Made by a program: the position numbers and the translations under genes
Part shown: one piece after another, positions 55,615 through 64,000 of the stretch
Position numbering within the stretch: the first letter of the stretch is position 1
How the letters are laid out: each line of letters begins with the position of its first letter
Assembly: GCF_947500065.1 (NCBI RefSeq)
Contig: NZ_CANMQT010000003.1
Span: 558,001-622,000, forward strand
Source: an uncultured Aquimarina sp.
Lineage (GTDB): Bacteria > Bacteroidota > Bacteroidia > Flavobacteriales > Flavobacteriaceae
DNA: 64,000 bases
Reading direction: 5' to 3'
Notes under the pieces: generated by a model
The model's database searches: none
What the model saw: the letters and a program-made list of their open reading frames with translations, nothing else
What the model was told of the DNA's origin: nothing

Positions 55615-56565
55615 ATGAAAGTATTAGCAAACGACGGAGTATCTCAAAGCGGTATCGATGCCTTGGAAAAAGCTGGATTCGAAGTGCAAACTACAACAGT
55701 TGCTCAGGATCAGTTAGTAGATTATATTAATGAAAATGAAATCAATGTATTATTAGTTCGTAGTGCTACTAAAGTAAGAACTGATATCATTGACAACTGT
55801 AGTTCTTTAAAAATTATAGGACGTGGTGGTGTTGGTATGGACAATATTGATGTTGCTTATGCTCGTGAAAAAGGATTGCACGTTATCAATACCCCTGCTG
55901 CATCTTCTGGATCTGTAGCAGAATTAGTTTTTGCTCATTTATATGGTAGTGTTCGTTTTCTTCATGATGCCAATAGAAATATGCCATTAGAAGGAGATAG
56001 TAAATTCAAGAACCTAAAAAAAGCATATGCTGGTGGAACTGAATTAAGAGGAAAAACACTTGGTGTAATAGGAATTGGTCGTATTGGTCAAGCTACTGCT
56101 AAAATTGCAATTGGTGCTGGTATGAATGTTATTGCATTCGATCCTTATATTGAAGAAGTAGATATTCCACTAGAATTTTTTGATGGGCAATCATTAAACT
56201 TCAAAATTAAAACCGTTTCTAAAGAAGAAGTTTTAAAACAAGCTGATTTCTTTACATTACATGTTCCTGCACAAAAAGAATATGTTATAGGAAAAGCTGA
56301 AATTGAACAAATGAAAGATGGTGCTGGATTAATTAATGCAGCTCGTGGTGGTGTTATCGATGAAGTAGCATTGGTAGAAGCTTTAGAGAGCGGAAAATTA
56401 GAATTTGCTGGTTTAGATGTATTCGAAAATGAGCCAAACCCGGCAATCAAAGTATTGATGAATAACAAAATATCATTAACACCTCATATTGGTGCTGCAA
56501 CTGGAGAAGCTCAAGATAGAATTGGCCAGGAATTAGCAGATCAGATTATCACCATACTTAAATAA
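55615..56565 (+). CDS. serA: D-3-phosphoglycerate dehydrogenase
   Basis: 316 residues, the short form without a C-terminal ACT domain. The substrate and NAD-binding blocks are complete: GRGGVGMDNIDV, GVIGIGRIGQATAKIA (the dinucleotide fold), INAARGGVIDE with the arginine, LDVFENEP with the catalytic glutamate, and TPHIGAAT with the catalytic histidine. It makes 3-phosphohydroxypyruvate from 3-phosphoglycerate. Absence of ACT implies no direct serine feedback at that site. Confidence 0.95.
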   Translation: MKVLANDGVSQSGIDALEKAGFEVQTTTVAQDQLVDYINENEINVLLVRSATKVRTDIIDNCSSLKIIGRGGVGMDNIDVAYAREKGLHVINTPAASSGSVAELVFAHLYGSVRFLHDANRNMPLEGDSKFKNLKKAYAGGTELRGKTLGVIGIGRIGQATAKIAIGAGMNVIAFDPYIEEVDIPLEFFDGQSLNFKIKTVSKEEVLKQADFFTLHVPAQKEYVIGKAEIEQMKDGAGLINAARGGVIDEVALVEALESGKLEFAGLDVFENEPNPAIKVLMNNKISLTPHIGAATGEAQDRIGQELADQIITILK

Positions 56566-56600
56566 TTATAAGTATAGTATTACCAAATTAATAATTATAA

Positions 56601-56633
56601 AAACACCTTTTGCAAAAACTGTAAAAGGTGTTT
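56601..56633 (+). terminator. Terminator of serC-serA unit
   Basis: Arms AAACACCTTTT (56601-56611) and AAAAGGTGTTT (56623-56633), then a T-run, 35 bases after the serA stop. Confidence 0.85.
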
Positions 56634-56765
56634 TTTTGTTTTAATACTCCTTACAACGATAAAATTAACTTTTCGTCTATTATTTCCCTAAATAAACCCA
56701 GATCTATTCTATAATCTTAGAATAAAAAAATGTAACTTTATATCACATAATAAAAAATATAAATC

Positions 56766-57404
56766 ATGTCTGGAATTTTAGATCTTTTAAATAGCCCAAT
56801 GGGAAAACAAATTATTAGCGGAGTTAGTAGTCAAACGGGACAATCTGCCGATAAAACTGGAAATTTATTAAGTATGGCTATGCCAGTACTGATGGGTGCA
56901 ATGCAAAAAAATGCAGCTACTCCTGATGGTGCATCAGGCTTATTAAGTGCTTTATCTGGAAAACACTCTGGTGGTGGAATTTTAGATAACCTAGGTGGAT
57001 TATTTGAAGGTGGTGTTGAAGATAATGTTACTAGCGATGGTGCAGGAATTCTTGGACATATATTAGGCGGTAAACAACCTGCTGTCGAAAATGCTTTAAG
57101 TCAAAAATCAGGAATGGATGCAGGATCAGTATCCCAAATACTTAAAGTAGCTGCTCCTATTCTTATGGGTGTTTTAGGAAAACAAACAGCTCAAAATAAT
57201 GTTTCTGATGCTAGCGGATTAAGTAATATGCTTGGAGGAATGCTTGGAGGAGGTCAAGGATCTAAACAACAATCACTTATTGAATCTTTTCTTGATGCCG
57301 ATGGAGATGGTAGCATTCTTGATGATGTTGCAGGTATGGTGCTTGGAGGTGGTCAGAAAAAAGGTGGCCTTGGAGGATTGCTAGGAGGTCTTTTTGGAAA
57401 ATAA
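56766..57404 (+). CDS. DUF937 domain protein
   Basis: 212 residues. The N-terminal DUF937 repeat (ILDLLNSPMGKQIISGVSSQTG) recurs in the second half (VSQILKVAAPILMGVLGKQT), giving two copies. The C-terminal stretch is glycine- and leucine-rich (GGLGGLLGGLFGK). A calcium-loop-like DADGDGSI (residues 177-184) precedes it. No signal peptide is visible. DUF937 proteins are widespread and uncharacterised. It lies between serA and the DUF6146-like gene, with its own terminator. Confidence 0.85.
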   Translation: MSGILDLLNSPMGKQIISGVSSQTGQSADKTGNLLSMAMPVLMGAMQKNAATPDGASGLLSALSGKHSGGGILDNLGGLFEGGVEDNVTSDGAGILGHILGGKQPAVENALSQKSGMDAGSVSQILKVAAPILMGVLGKQTAQNNVSDASGLSNMLGGMLGGGQGSKQQSLIESFLDADGDGSILDDVAGMVLGGGQKKGGLGGLLGGLFGK

Positions 57405-57408
57405 ATAT

Positions 57409-57422
57409 AACACTATAGTGTT
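57409..57422. repeat. 14-base palindrome after DUF937 gene
   Basis: AACACTATAGTGTT, five bases after the stop and followed by Ts. With the hairpin at 57435 it may form a double terminator. Confidence 0.4.
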
Positions 57423-57434
57423 TTTTAAATACGT

Positions 57435-57464
57435 AAAGAGTCTTGATTGGTATCAAGACTCTTT
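57435..57464 (+). terminator. Terminator of DUF937 gene
   Basis: AAAGAGTCTTGAT (57435-57447) and ATCAAGACTCTTT (57452-57464), loop TGGT, then seven Ts. Confidence 0.85.
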
Positions 57465-57567
57465 TTTTAGTATTTGAATATTGTATTCAATAGCTTTTCA
57501 TACAGTTACTTCATAAAAAATGTTAAACCAGAAAAATATGTAATGTACTTTTTGTAATTTGAAACAT

Positions 57568-58005
57568 ATGAAGATTATGAAAAATAGTATATACATATGT
57601 ATTCTAGCATTATGTATCTATAGTTGCGGAACAACTAAAGATAGGAAATTAGATGTTTCCTCCACAGATAATGCCTCTGATACAGTAAGAATAGCTAATG
57701 ACAGCTTAGAATATGAAATAATTATAATAGAACCTGGCTTTACTAGTTGGTTAGTAACACAACAACCGAGAGGATATTATTCTCAACAGTTTTTGGAAGT
57801 AAGAAATCGGCAGTACGTGACTGAATATAATCAAAGAGTATTGCAACCACAACGATTTGATCCTAATTTATATCTACAACAAATTAATTATGAATCACGC
57901 ACTGATTATGGTTATGAAGTAAATTATTTACTCTACAATTATTTTCTATTTTTTGAACGACAATATCGACAAAAGTTTTTTGTAAGTAGAGGTCAAAGAT
58001 TTTGA
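57568..58005 (+). CDS. DUF6146-like lipoprotein
   Basis: 145 residues from the ATG at 57568; the ATG at 57577 is also possible and closer to the usual signal length. NSIYICILALCIYSCGTT is a lipoprotein signal. The conserved region IIIEPGFTSWLVTQQPRGYYSQ, given here in part, YVTEYNQRV and YGYEVNYLLYNYFLFF is what I remember of the DUF6146 family in flavobacteria; the family number is from memory. Function unknown, envelope-localised. It precedes the membrane protein gene by 30 bases. Confidence 0.75.
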   Translation: MKIMKNSIYICILALCIYSCGTTKDRKLDVSSTDNASDTVRIANDSLEYEIIIIEPGFTSWLVTQQPRGYYSQQFLEVRNRQYVTEYNQRVLQPQRFDPNLYLQQINYESRTDYGYEVNYLLYNYFLFFERQYRQKFFVSRGQRF

Positions 58006-58031
58006 CACAGAAAGTTTAAATTGTATTTTTG
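58001..58031 (+). promoter_or_regulatory. Promoter of DUF6787-like gene, apparently leaderless
   Basis: TTTG (58001-58004), 19 bases, TATTTTTG (58024-58031). Both boxes match the Bacteroidota consensus with ideal spacing. The G of the -7 box is four bases before the ATG at 58036, so the transcript should begin at or next to the start codon. Confidence 0.6.
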
Positions 58032-58035
58032 CGGC

Positions 58036-58557
58036 ATGCAAAAATTCAAAGATCGCTGGGAGATTAATGCGAATTGGCAACTTGTTTTCCCTGTCCTAGG
58101 CCTAATAGGTCTGTTTATTTCGTCTTTTTTATTAAGTAAGAAATTAACTTCTGGAGTTTTAAAATTATCAGAAACTCATGATTCTTATTTCCTAACAATA
58201 TTAGTAATCACTTTATTTCTTTTTATCCCGTTATTAGGGTTAACTTTAAAGATATTTAATGCTTTAGAAAAAAAATGGAATATTACCTATCGATGGGAAC
58301 TCATAGCTATTTTTATTGCTTTTGCAATTACAGGCTCTACAGCTGCAAGAATTTCTGATCCTATTATTTCATTACTTGGATTTCAACAAGAGTTTACCAG
58401 TGGTTGGTTATATTGGCCATTAAGAATATTATTAATATTCCCTATATATCAAGTAATATTACTAATTGTAGGATGGTTGTTTGGCCAATTTAAATTTTTC
58501 TGGTGGTTCGAGAAAAAAATGCTTCGCAGAATGGGGTTTGCGAGGTTTTTAGACTAG
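58036..58557 (+). CDS. DUF6787-like membrane protein
   Basis: 173 residues from the ATG at 58036; an in-frame TTG at 58021 lies within the promoter and is unlikely. Four membrane helices (about 16-33, 50-70, 92-108 and 130-150). The opening QKFKDRWEINANWQL, the core FAITGSTAARISDPI and the ending FKFFWWFEKKMLRRMG are family features; the DUF6787 number is from memory. Function unknown. Its start codon follows the -7 box by four bases. Confidence 0.75.
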   Translation: MQKFKDRWEINANWQLVFPVLGLIGLFISSFLLSKKLTSGVLKLSETHDSYFLTILVITLFLFIPLLGLTLKIFNALEKKWNITYRWELIAIFIAFAITGSTAARISDPIISLLGFQQEFTSGWLYWPLRILLIFPIYQVILLIVGWLFGQFKFFWWFEKKMLRRMGFARFLD

Positions 58558-58572
58558 AAAACAATAAAGTGT

Positions 58573-58887
58573 TTACTGGATAACTTCTACTTCAATTATT
58601 TTAGCATCTTCATCCATAACTCCCTCTTTACTAATCACAAAGGTGTACAACCACATGATAGTAAATGATGGAATAATATCAGTTCCTGGAAGAATCTCTT
58701 CTATAAAAGTTAATACCGAAGCTATCTTTCCTTTTTTACCGGGATACATATCCAACATTTTTTTTGCTGCATAAGGAGCCCACAGAATGTCTAAAAATGG
58801 TCCGACAAAAGGAATAGCTAAGGAAGCCATTCCTATTAAATCATATACAATACCTTTTTTTAGTAATTTATATTTTTTGTTCTTCAT
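58573..58887 (-). CDS. Hypothetical membrane protein
   Basis: 104 residues. Two hydrophobic segments: LIGMASLAIPFVGPFLDILW (about 17-36) and SFTIMWLYTFVI (about 77-88). The N-terminus is basic (KNKKYKLLKKG). AAKKMLDMYPGKKGKIASVLTF contains a conserved-looking PGKKGK loop. The C-terminus is acidic. I do not recognise the family. The gene is convergent with the DUF6787-like gene, ending 16 bases from it, and lies 48 bases after the folE stop on the same strand. Confidence 0.65.
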   Translation of the reverse strand: MKNKKYKLLKKGIVYDLIGMASLAIPFVGPFLDILWAPYAAKKMLDMYPGKKGKIASVLTFIEEILPGTDIIPSFTIMWLYTFVISKEGVMDEDAKIIEVEVIQ

Positions 58888-58934
58888 AAGTTTCTATTTA
58901 TTAAAGATATAACAAAAAAAATGCCAAAAAATTG

Positions 58935-59531
58935 TTATGTCAAATTTGCAGTAATTAATCTTAAAAACTCAGTTCGGGTTTCGATTTTTTCAAACTGTCC
59001 TCTAAACCCAGAAGTAGTAGTCACCGAATTTTGCTTTTGTACTCCACGCATCATCATACACATATGCGCAGCTTCAATTACCACAGCTACTCCTTTAGGT
59101 TTTAAAGTATTATTAATGCACTCTAAAATATCATGAGTTAACCGTTCTTGCACCTGAAGACGTCTTGCAAAAACATCAACTATTCTTGGCAACTTACTTA
59201 AACCAACTATATGACCATTAGGAATATATGCGATATGTGCTTTTCCGAAAAACGGTAACATATGATGCTCACACAAAGAATATAATTCTATATCTTTAAC
59301 AATCACCATATCATCATAATCTTCTTTAAACATGGCACTTTTCAAAATTTCTTCAGGATCCTGATGATATCCTTGGGTCAAAAATTGCATTGCTTTTGCA
59401 GCCCGTTCAGGAGTCTTTACTATTCCTTCTCTACTTACATCTTCTCCTAGATCTGTAATTATTGATTTAAATTTATCTTTTACGTCATCAGTGACCTTTA
59501 TATTGTATTCCTCAAATTTGTTATATGGCAT
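58935..59531 (-). CDS. folE: GTP cyclohydrolase I
   Basis: 198 residues, slightly shorter than many homologues. The zinc ligands are visible: cysteine and histidine in [18 protein letters not shown] and the second cysteine in [27 protein letters not shown] and QERLTHDI are the active-site blocks. The enzyme makes dihydroneopterin triphosphate from GTP, the first step to folate or tetrahydrobiopterin. Its start is ten bases from the msrA stop, so the two form an operon. Confidence 0.95.
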   Translation of the reverse strand: MPYNKFEEYNIKVTDDVKDKFKSIITDLGEDVSREGIVKTPERAAKAMQFLTQGYHQDPEEILKSAMFKEDYDDMVIVKDIELYSLCEHHMLPFFGKAHIAYIPNGHIVGLSKLPRIVDVFARRLQVQERLTHDILECINNTLKPKGVAVVIEAAHMCMMMRGVQKQNSVTTTSGFRGQFEKIETRTEFLRLITANLT

Positions 59532-59541
59532 TATATCTATA

Positions 59542-60099
59542 TTAGTTCTGTTCTTCTTTTTTTAATTTGCTTTTAAAAGTACGCTGCAATTTACTCAGTT
59601 TTGGGTTAATCACAAACTGGCAATATCCCTGATTACTATTTTGATTATAATAATTCTGATGAAAATTTTCCGCATTATAAAAAGCTCCCGATTCTGTTAC
59701 TTCTGTAACAATAAGATTATCAAAAACACCTTCACTATTAAGGTTATCAATCATAGTTTGTGCCAGTTGTTTTTGTTCATCATCCTCATAAAATATTGCA
59801 CTTCTATATTGAGTACCTCGATCAGCTCCTTGCATATTTAATGTTGTAGGATCGTGAGTAGCAAAAAAGATTTCTAGTAATTCATTATAGTTAATTACGT
59901 CAGAATCGTATTCGATTTTTATTGCCTCAGCATGACCTGTTCTTCCAGAAGTAATTTCTCGATACGCGGGATTCTTAATAGTTCCTCCGGTATATCCAGA
60001 AATTACTTGGTATACACCCTCCAATCTCTGAAAAACGGCTTCTGTACACCAAAAACATCCACCTGCAAAAACAGCAGTCTTCAAATTATTTTTTCCCAT
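59542..60099 (-). CDS. msrA: Peptide methionine sulfoxide reductase A
   Basis: 185 residues. The catalytic motif [11 protein letters not shown] (residues 14-24) holds the active cysteine. [25 protein letters not shown] is the substrate-binding region, given in part, and FHQNYYNQN is near the C-terminus. It reduces methionine-S-sulfoxide using thioredoxin. There is no signal peptide, so the protein is cytosolic. Cotranscribed with folE, ten bases apart; MsrB is not in the window. Confidence 0.94.
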   Translation of the reverse strand: MGKNNLKTAVFAGGCFWCTEAVFQRLEGVYQVISGYTGGTIKNPAYREITSGRTGHAEAIKIEYDSDVINYNELLEIFFATHDPTTLNMQGADRGTQYRSAIFYEDDEQKQLAQTMIDNLNSEGVFDNLIVTEVTESGAFYNAENFHQNYYNQNSNQGYCQFVINPKLSKLQRTFKSKLKKEEQN

Positions 60100-60202
60100 A
60101 TTATTGTTAAAAGGTAAATATTGTTTAACGAATGTACATATATACTAAACAGGGCTAATGCTTTTTAACTTTTCATTAGTATGTCGTTTAACTGTACAAT
60201 CC

Positions 60203-60210
60203 TAGTTTTG
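60203..60210 (+). promoter_or_regulatory. Candidate -7 box for DUF5916 gene
   Basis: TAGTTTTG is a full match to TAnnTTTG, 38 bases before the ATG at 60248. The -33 element is not clear. Confidence 0.4.
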
Positions 60211-60247
60211 CAAGTAAGTCGAAAAAGTAAGGATTTTTTTACAAAAT

Positions 60248-62680
60248 ATGGATATAAAATTACGCCCTATCATCAGTGTGCTATTCTTATTGTGCACAAT
60301 TATTTCATTTAGTCAGGAAAAAAAAGAGATTATTGCCCAAAGGATAGATACAGCTCCTAAAATAGATGGTATTCTAGATGATGTGATTTGGGAAAACATT
60401 CCTGCATCTGGCAATTTTAGTATGTGGCAACCGGGTAATGAAGGGACAATTCCCGACAATATTCGAACTGAAGTTAAAATGGCGTATGATAACAAAGCAG
60501 TCTATTTTGCAGCTTATCTATATGATGATCAACCAGATAAAATATTAAAACAATTTAGTCAACGTGATAATGTATTTGCACAGGCAGATTTTTTTAATAT
60601 ATCGATCAACACCTATAATGATGGGATTAATGAGACTCGATTTTTTATAACTAGTGCAGGAACTATTGGTGATGCACGTGCAGATCAGTTTAATGAAGAT
60701 TTTAGTTACAATGTAGTATTTGATGCCAAAATATCTTTTGACGAAAAAGGATGGTATGCTGAGTTCAAAATACCTTATAACGCACTGCGATTTCCAGAAG
60801 TAGCATTGCAAGATTGGAGTATCAACTTCTTTAGACGTCTACAACACAGAAACGAAACACATTCTTGGAATTTTATAGACAATAAAGTAGGGCAACGTAC
60901 ACAATATAATGGATTAGTAAAAGGTGTCGAAAACATAAACCCTCCTGTAAGACTTACCTTTTTTCCTTTTGTACAAGGATTAGCTTCTAGCTTTGATGGA
61001 GAAACAGAAACTGATTTTAGTGCAGGATTGGATGTTAAGTATGGCTTAAGTGATAGTTTTACGCTAGATGCCACTTTAATCCCTGATTTCGGACAAGCAG
61101 CTTTTGATGAGGTGCGTCTTAACCTAGGTCCATTTGAACAAACTTTTGGAGAAAACAGGCAATTTTTCACAGAAGGTACGGAACTCTTCAATAAAGGACG
61201 GATTTTCTTTTCGAGACGTGTAGGTAATGGTCCAACTGGATTTGTTTCGGATGATGATCTTATGGAAAACGAAATAGCAGAAGAAAACCCTTCTAAAGTA
61301 AACTTATTGAATGCTCTGAAAATTTCAGGAAGGACTAAAGGAAATCTAGGAATAGGTTTTTTTAATGCGATTACTGAAAAAACTGAAGTTCGTATAACAG
61401 ATACTATCACAGGAAATCAAAGAAACAAGGTAGTAGAACCATTAGCTAACTATAATATTTTTGTTTTAGACCAGCAGTTCAATAATAATTCTTCCATATC
61501 ATTAATAAATACTAATGTTACGCGTAACGGAAGTGATTTTAGAGATTCTAATGTTACTGGCTTAGTATGGAATCTGGCAAATAAAGCAAATTCTTATAGA
61601 TTAACTGGTCGTTCTATAGTAAGTCAAGTAAATCTTCCTGGAGATAATATTGGTGGTTTTAGGTCAGAACTAGACTTTGATCGTATCAAAGGTAAATGGA
61701 GATATGGATTTGGACATGATTTATCAAATACCACTTTTGACATTAATGATTTAGGAGTTAATTTCAGAAATAACTTTAACAGTTTCAGAGTTAGTACATC
61801 CTATCAAATTTTTGAACCTACTAAGCTATTCAATAATTACAGAATCAATCTTTTTGCTAGACATCGTAGATTATATAAACCAAGTGTCCAAACATCCAAT
61901 TCAGTAGGTGTTGATTGGTTTTTTGTAACTAAAAAAAGGTTTGGTTTTGGTGGTTTCACCATTTATGATTCTGATACGGATGATTATTTCGAGCCAAGAG
62001 TTGATGGCCGATTTGTAACCTATAGCGAAAATCTTGGTGTTAACTTATGGGTGTCTTCTGATTATCGCAAAAAATTTGCTTATGATGTACGTGTTTTTCA
62101 TCGTAATTGGTTTGAGGATGATCAACAAACTTATAGCATGAATCTTTCGCCTAGATATAGATTTTCCGATAAGCTCTTGGTTATTTGGGCTACGGATTAT
62201 TCAATAAGGAAACGTAATTTCGGATATATTGATAACAATGATACCGATGTTTTCTTAGGACAAAGAGACATAACTACTATAGAAAATTCACTTAGCGCTA
62301 GTTATAATTTTGATCCATATAAAGCAATCAATCTGCGTTTTAGAAACTTTTGGAGTACTGCGGATTATTCTGAAAACGTTTTTTATGTGTTAAATAACGA
62401 TGGCACCCGTACACAAACAGATTATGATATTTCTGAAAATGATCCTAACACCAATTTTAATATATGGAATCTTGATCTAAGTTTTAGTTGGCGATTTGCT
62501 CCAGGAAGTGAGGCTACCTTACTCTACCGAAATCAGATTTTTAATCAAGATGAACTTTCTACAATTAATTATTCTAATAGTTTAGATAACCTTTTTGGTC
62601 AGCCTATTAAACATACATTATCATTAAGAGTGGTTTATTTTCTTGATATAAACAATTTAAAAGGTTCTTTTAAAGGATAA
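60248..62680 (+). CDS. DUF5916 outer membrane protein with CBM9-like domain
   Basis: 810 residues. Signal peptide 1-22. Residues about 30-205 form a CBM9-like carbohydrate-binding domain (TAPKIDGILDDVIWE is its standard opening), followed by a long beta-strand-rich region (DUF5916) that is probably a barrel in the outer membrane; it ends in VVYFLDINNLKG. Frequent aromatic-rich strands such as RINLFARHRRLY fit a barrel. Members of the family are sometimes near proteases. Function unknown; the CBM-like domain may not bind sugar. A LolD-type gene follows after 51 bases. Confidence 0.82.
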   Translation: MDIKLRPIISVLFLLCTIISFSQEKKEIIAQRIDTAPKIDGILDDVIWENIPASGNFSMWQPGNEGTIPDNIRTEVKMAYDNKAVYFAAYLYDDQPDKILKQFSQRDNVFAQADFFNISINTYNDGINETRFFITSAGTIGDARADQFNEDFSYNVVFDAKISFDEKGWYAEFKIPYNALRFPEVALQDWSINFFRRLQHRNETHSWNFIDNKVGQRTQYNGLVKGVENINPPVRLTFFPFVQGLASSFDGETETDFSAGLDVKYGLSDSFTLDATLIPDFGQAAFDEVRLNLGPFEQTFGENRQFFTEGTELFNKGRIFFSRRVGNGPTGFVSDDDLMENEIAEENPSKVNLLNALKISGRTKGNLGIGFFNAITEKTEVRITDTITGNQRNKVVEPLANYNIFVLDQQFNNNSSISLINTNVTRNGSDFRDSNVTGLVWNLANKANSYRLTGRSIVSQVNLPGDNIGGFRSELDFDRIKGKWRYGFGHDLSNTTFDINDLGVNFRNNFNSFRVSTSYQIFEPTKLFNNYRINLFARHRRLYKPSVQTSNSVGVDWFFVTKKRFGFGGFTIYDSDTDDYFEPRVDGRFVTYSENLGVNLWVSSDYRKKFAYDVRVFHRNWFEDDQQTYSMNLSPRYRFSDKLLVIWATDYSIRKRNFGYIDNNDTDVFLGQRDITTIENSLSASYNFDPYKAINLRFRNFWSTADYSENVFYVLNNDGTRTQTDYDISENDPNTNFNIWNLDLSFSWRFAPGSEATLLYRNQIFNQDELSTINYSNSLDNLFGQPIKHTLSLRVVYFLDINNLKGSFKG

Positions 62681-62734
62681 TCTTGGCGAATTTTAGGATA
62701 TTAGTTACTTTCACAGTCTTTAGAAATATAATTG

Positions 62735-63403
62735 ATGATAAAAGCTAAGAATATCCATAAGAATTACGGCGATCTCCATGTATTAAAAGGCGTTGATCTG
62801 CATATAAAAGAAGGTGAAATTGTTTCTATTGTAGGAGCTTCTGGAGCAGGAAAAACTACTTTATTGCAAATTCTAGGCACATTAGATAGAGCATCTGAGT
62901 TAAAAGGAAGTGATCTATCCATCAATAATAACATCATCAATTTCCTATCTGAGAAACAATTGTCAAAATTCAGAAATGAGCAATTAGGTTTTATTTTTCA
63001 ATTTCATCAATTATTACCAGAATTTACAGCAATAGAGAATGTATGCATTCCTGCATTTATTAAAAAAGTTCCCAAAGCAGAAGCCGAAAAAAGGGCTAAA
63101 GAATTGTTAGGTTTTTTAGGTTTAGAACATCGATGTGATCATAAACCTGGTGAGCTTTCCGGAGGAGAACAACAAAGAGTTGCAGTAGCTAGGTCTTTAA
63201 TTAATAATCCTAAAGTGATTTTTGCGGATGAGCCTTCAGGAAACCTAGATAGTGAATCTGCTGAAAATCTACATCAGTTATTCTTTAAACTTAGAGATGA
63301 ATACGGACAAACCTTTGTTATTGTTACGCATAACGAAGAATTAGCAGATATGGCCGATCGAAAACTCGTTATGGTAGATGGTAAAATAGTAGATAAAACT
63401 TAA
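62735..63403 (+). CDS. ABC transporter ATP-binding protein, LolD-like
   Basis: 222 residues from the ATG at 62735. Walker A is GASGAGKTT (about 35-43), the signature [15 protein letters not shown], Walker [13 protein letters not shown], and the switch histidine follows in IVTHNEEL. The branch is MacB/LolD-like, the ATPase that drives lipoprotein release or macrolide-type export. The permease is not in the window, which is common for the orphan LolD in Bacteroidota. It ends in a palindromic terminator shared with the protease. Confidence 0.88.
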   Translation: MIKAKNIHKNYGDLHVLKGVDLHIKEGEIVSIVGASGAGKTTLLQILGTLDRASELKGSDLSINNNIINFLSEKQLSKFRNEQLGFIFQFHQLLPEFTAIENVCIPAFIKKVPKAEAEKRAKELLGFLGLEHRCDHKPGELSGGEQQRVAVARSLINNPKVIFADEPSGNLDSESAENLHQLFFKLRDEYGQTFVIVTHNEELADMADRKLVMVDGKIVDKT

Positions 63404-63406
63404 AAA

Positions 63407-63436
63407 ATAAGAGATCGCATATATACGATCTCTTAT
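63407..63436. terminator. Bidirectional terminator, LolD-like gene and protease
   Basis: Arms ATAAGAGATCG (63407-63417) and CGATCTCTTAT (63426-63436). It lies between two converging genes. Confidence 0.8.
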
Positions 63437-63474
63437 GATTATGTGTTCAAAGTTCTATGCTTTTAGCTATTTTA

Positions 63475-64000
63475 TTAATACAGATATTCTAATGCTCTAG
63501 CGTCATTAGCATTAAAAGATCCTGTATAGTTTCTAGGATTAGTTCCTGGAACTGGGCAAGATATCATTAATGAAGTAATATCAATTCCTGTAGGTGTTCC
63601 AGGTATATGAATTGCTCCATCAAACCCTTGTCCTTCATTTTGTCCATTATTGCAAACCCTAGAGAACCAATCTGTATGACGTAGTCCAACACAATGTCCC
63701 ATTTCATGAGCTATTACGTGTGTACTATATCCTACACCAAGATCATCCACATTAGGTCCTATTCTTGCCCATTTATAGTTTCTACCATTTGATGGAAAAC
63801 CAGCTAGTCCCCCACTACCCAAATCACTTCGTACATAAACCACTAAGTCGGCAGCCTGATAATTAGTACCAAAAGTTAGTCGTAAATTAAGAGAACTGTT
63901 TAAATTATTGAAGTTATTAACCGCTCTCTGTAAACCTGCTCTTGCCGTATTGGATAAACCATTACCGCCTCCACCAGTATATCCAAGTACGTCTATTGTA
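63475..64000 (-). CDS. Partial metzincin protease, M57-like (5' end outside window)
   Basis: The frame is open to the right edge, so the N-terminus is beyond base 64000; 174 residues are visible. The zinc motif is HEMGHCVGLRHTD (HExxHxxGxxH), and the Met-turn methionine follows in ITSLMISCP, about 45 residues later. This matches the M57/dual-action HEIGH group of secreted Bacteroidota proteases. The visible upstream part, VNNFNNLNSSLNLRLTFG, is the N-terminal half of the catalytic domain. The C-terminus ends in ARALEYLY. A signal peptide is expected outside the window. Confidence 0.85.
   Translation of the reverse strand, partial: TIDVLGYTGGGGNGLSNTARAGLQRAVNNFNNLNSSLNLRLTFGTNYQAADLVVYVRSDLGSGGLAGFPSNGRNYKWARIGPNVDDLGVGYSTHVIAHEMGHCVGLRHTDWFSRVCNNGQNEGQGFDGAIHIPGTPTGIDITSLMISCPVPGTNPRNYTGSFNANDARALEYLY

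Noticed and set aside
60775..61410. Long open frame (211 codons) on the minus strand inside the DUF5916 gene
   Set aside because: It is fully antisense to a well-supported gene, has a serine- and lysine-rich composition typical of reversed coding sequence, and no start region of its own.

Overview
This window reads as a chromosomal segment of a marine member of the Bacteroidota, most likely Flavobacteriaceae; an Aquimarina-like genome is my best guess, but the genus is inference. The reasons are AT-rich DNA, short A-rich leaders instead of strong Shine-Dalgarno sites, several promoters of the Bacteroidota type (TTTG, about 20 bases, TAnnTTTG), paired TonB-dependent receptors with carboxypeptidase-regulatory N-termini, many lipoproteins, alginate lyases of family PL7, and small membrane families typical of flavobacteria. 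I see no tRNA, rRNA, CRISPR array, insertion sequence or prophage.

Layout. 1-6 kb: the 3' end of a gene with a JAMM/JAB-like motif, then minus-strand accessory genes (NTF2-like, DinB-like, DUF2834, S41 peptidase, membrane AraC regulator, alpha/beta hydrolase). 6-11 kb: phosphoenolpyruvate carboxylase, an Lrp/AsnC regulator and an M14 carboxypeptidase. 10.7-13.5 kb: an array of TTTAC-N4-GTAAA palindromes in front of an XRE regulator, then a small lipoprotein overlapping a TerC protein, and a PhnA-domain protein. 13.6-18.2 kb: topoisomerase IV (parE-parC). 18.5-25.3 kb: a lipoprotein, a membrane LytTR regulator followed by an amidohydrolase, katG, and an ArsR/AHSA1 pair. 25.4-34.2 kb: a RetSat/CrtISO-like oxidoreductase, two tandem PPK2 kinases, an M61-like peptidase, a hydrolase and an S9 peptidase. 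34.3-39.5 kb: a TPR hybrid histidine kinase, an EamA transporter, YchF and a charged secreted protein.

39.6-49.5 kb is the polysaccharide and receptor region: two multidomain PL7 alginate lyase lipoproteins, then two paralogous TonB-dependent receptors without SusD. Both lyase promoters share a 28-base block (26 identical) and TTGG-N4-CCAA palindromes, which suggests one regulon with outside regulators. 49.6-64 kb: paired hydrolases, paired outer membrane barrels, a ferredoxin divergent from an acyl-CoA reductase with interleaved promoters, serC-serA, DUF937, DUF6146-like and DUF6787-like proteins, msrA-folE, a DUF5916 outer membrane protein, a LolD-like ATPase, and a metzincin protease cut by the right edge.

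The window is mostly ordinary flavobacterial chromosome. The parts most worth a second look are the palindrome array at 10.78-11.11 kb, the shared lyase promoter module, the partial JAMM-like protein at the left edge, an apparently leaderless promoter at 58.0 kb, and genes whose start codons are not ATG.
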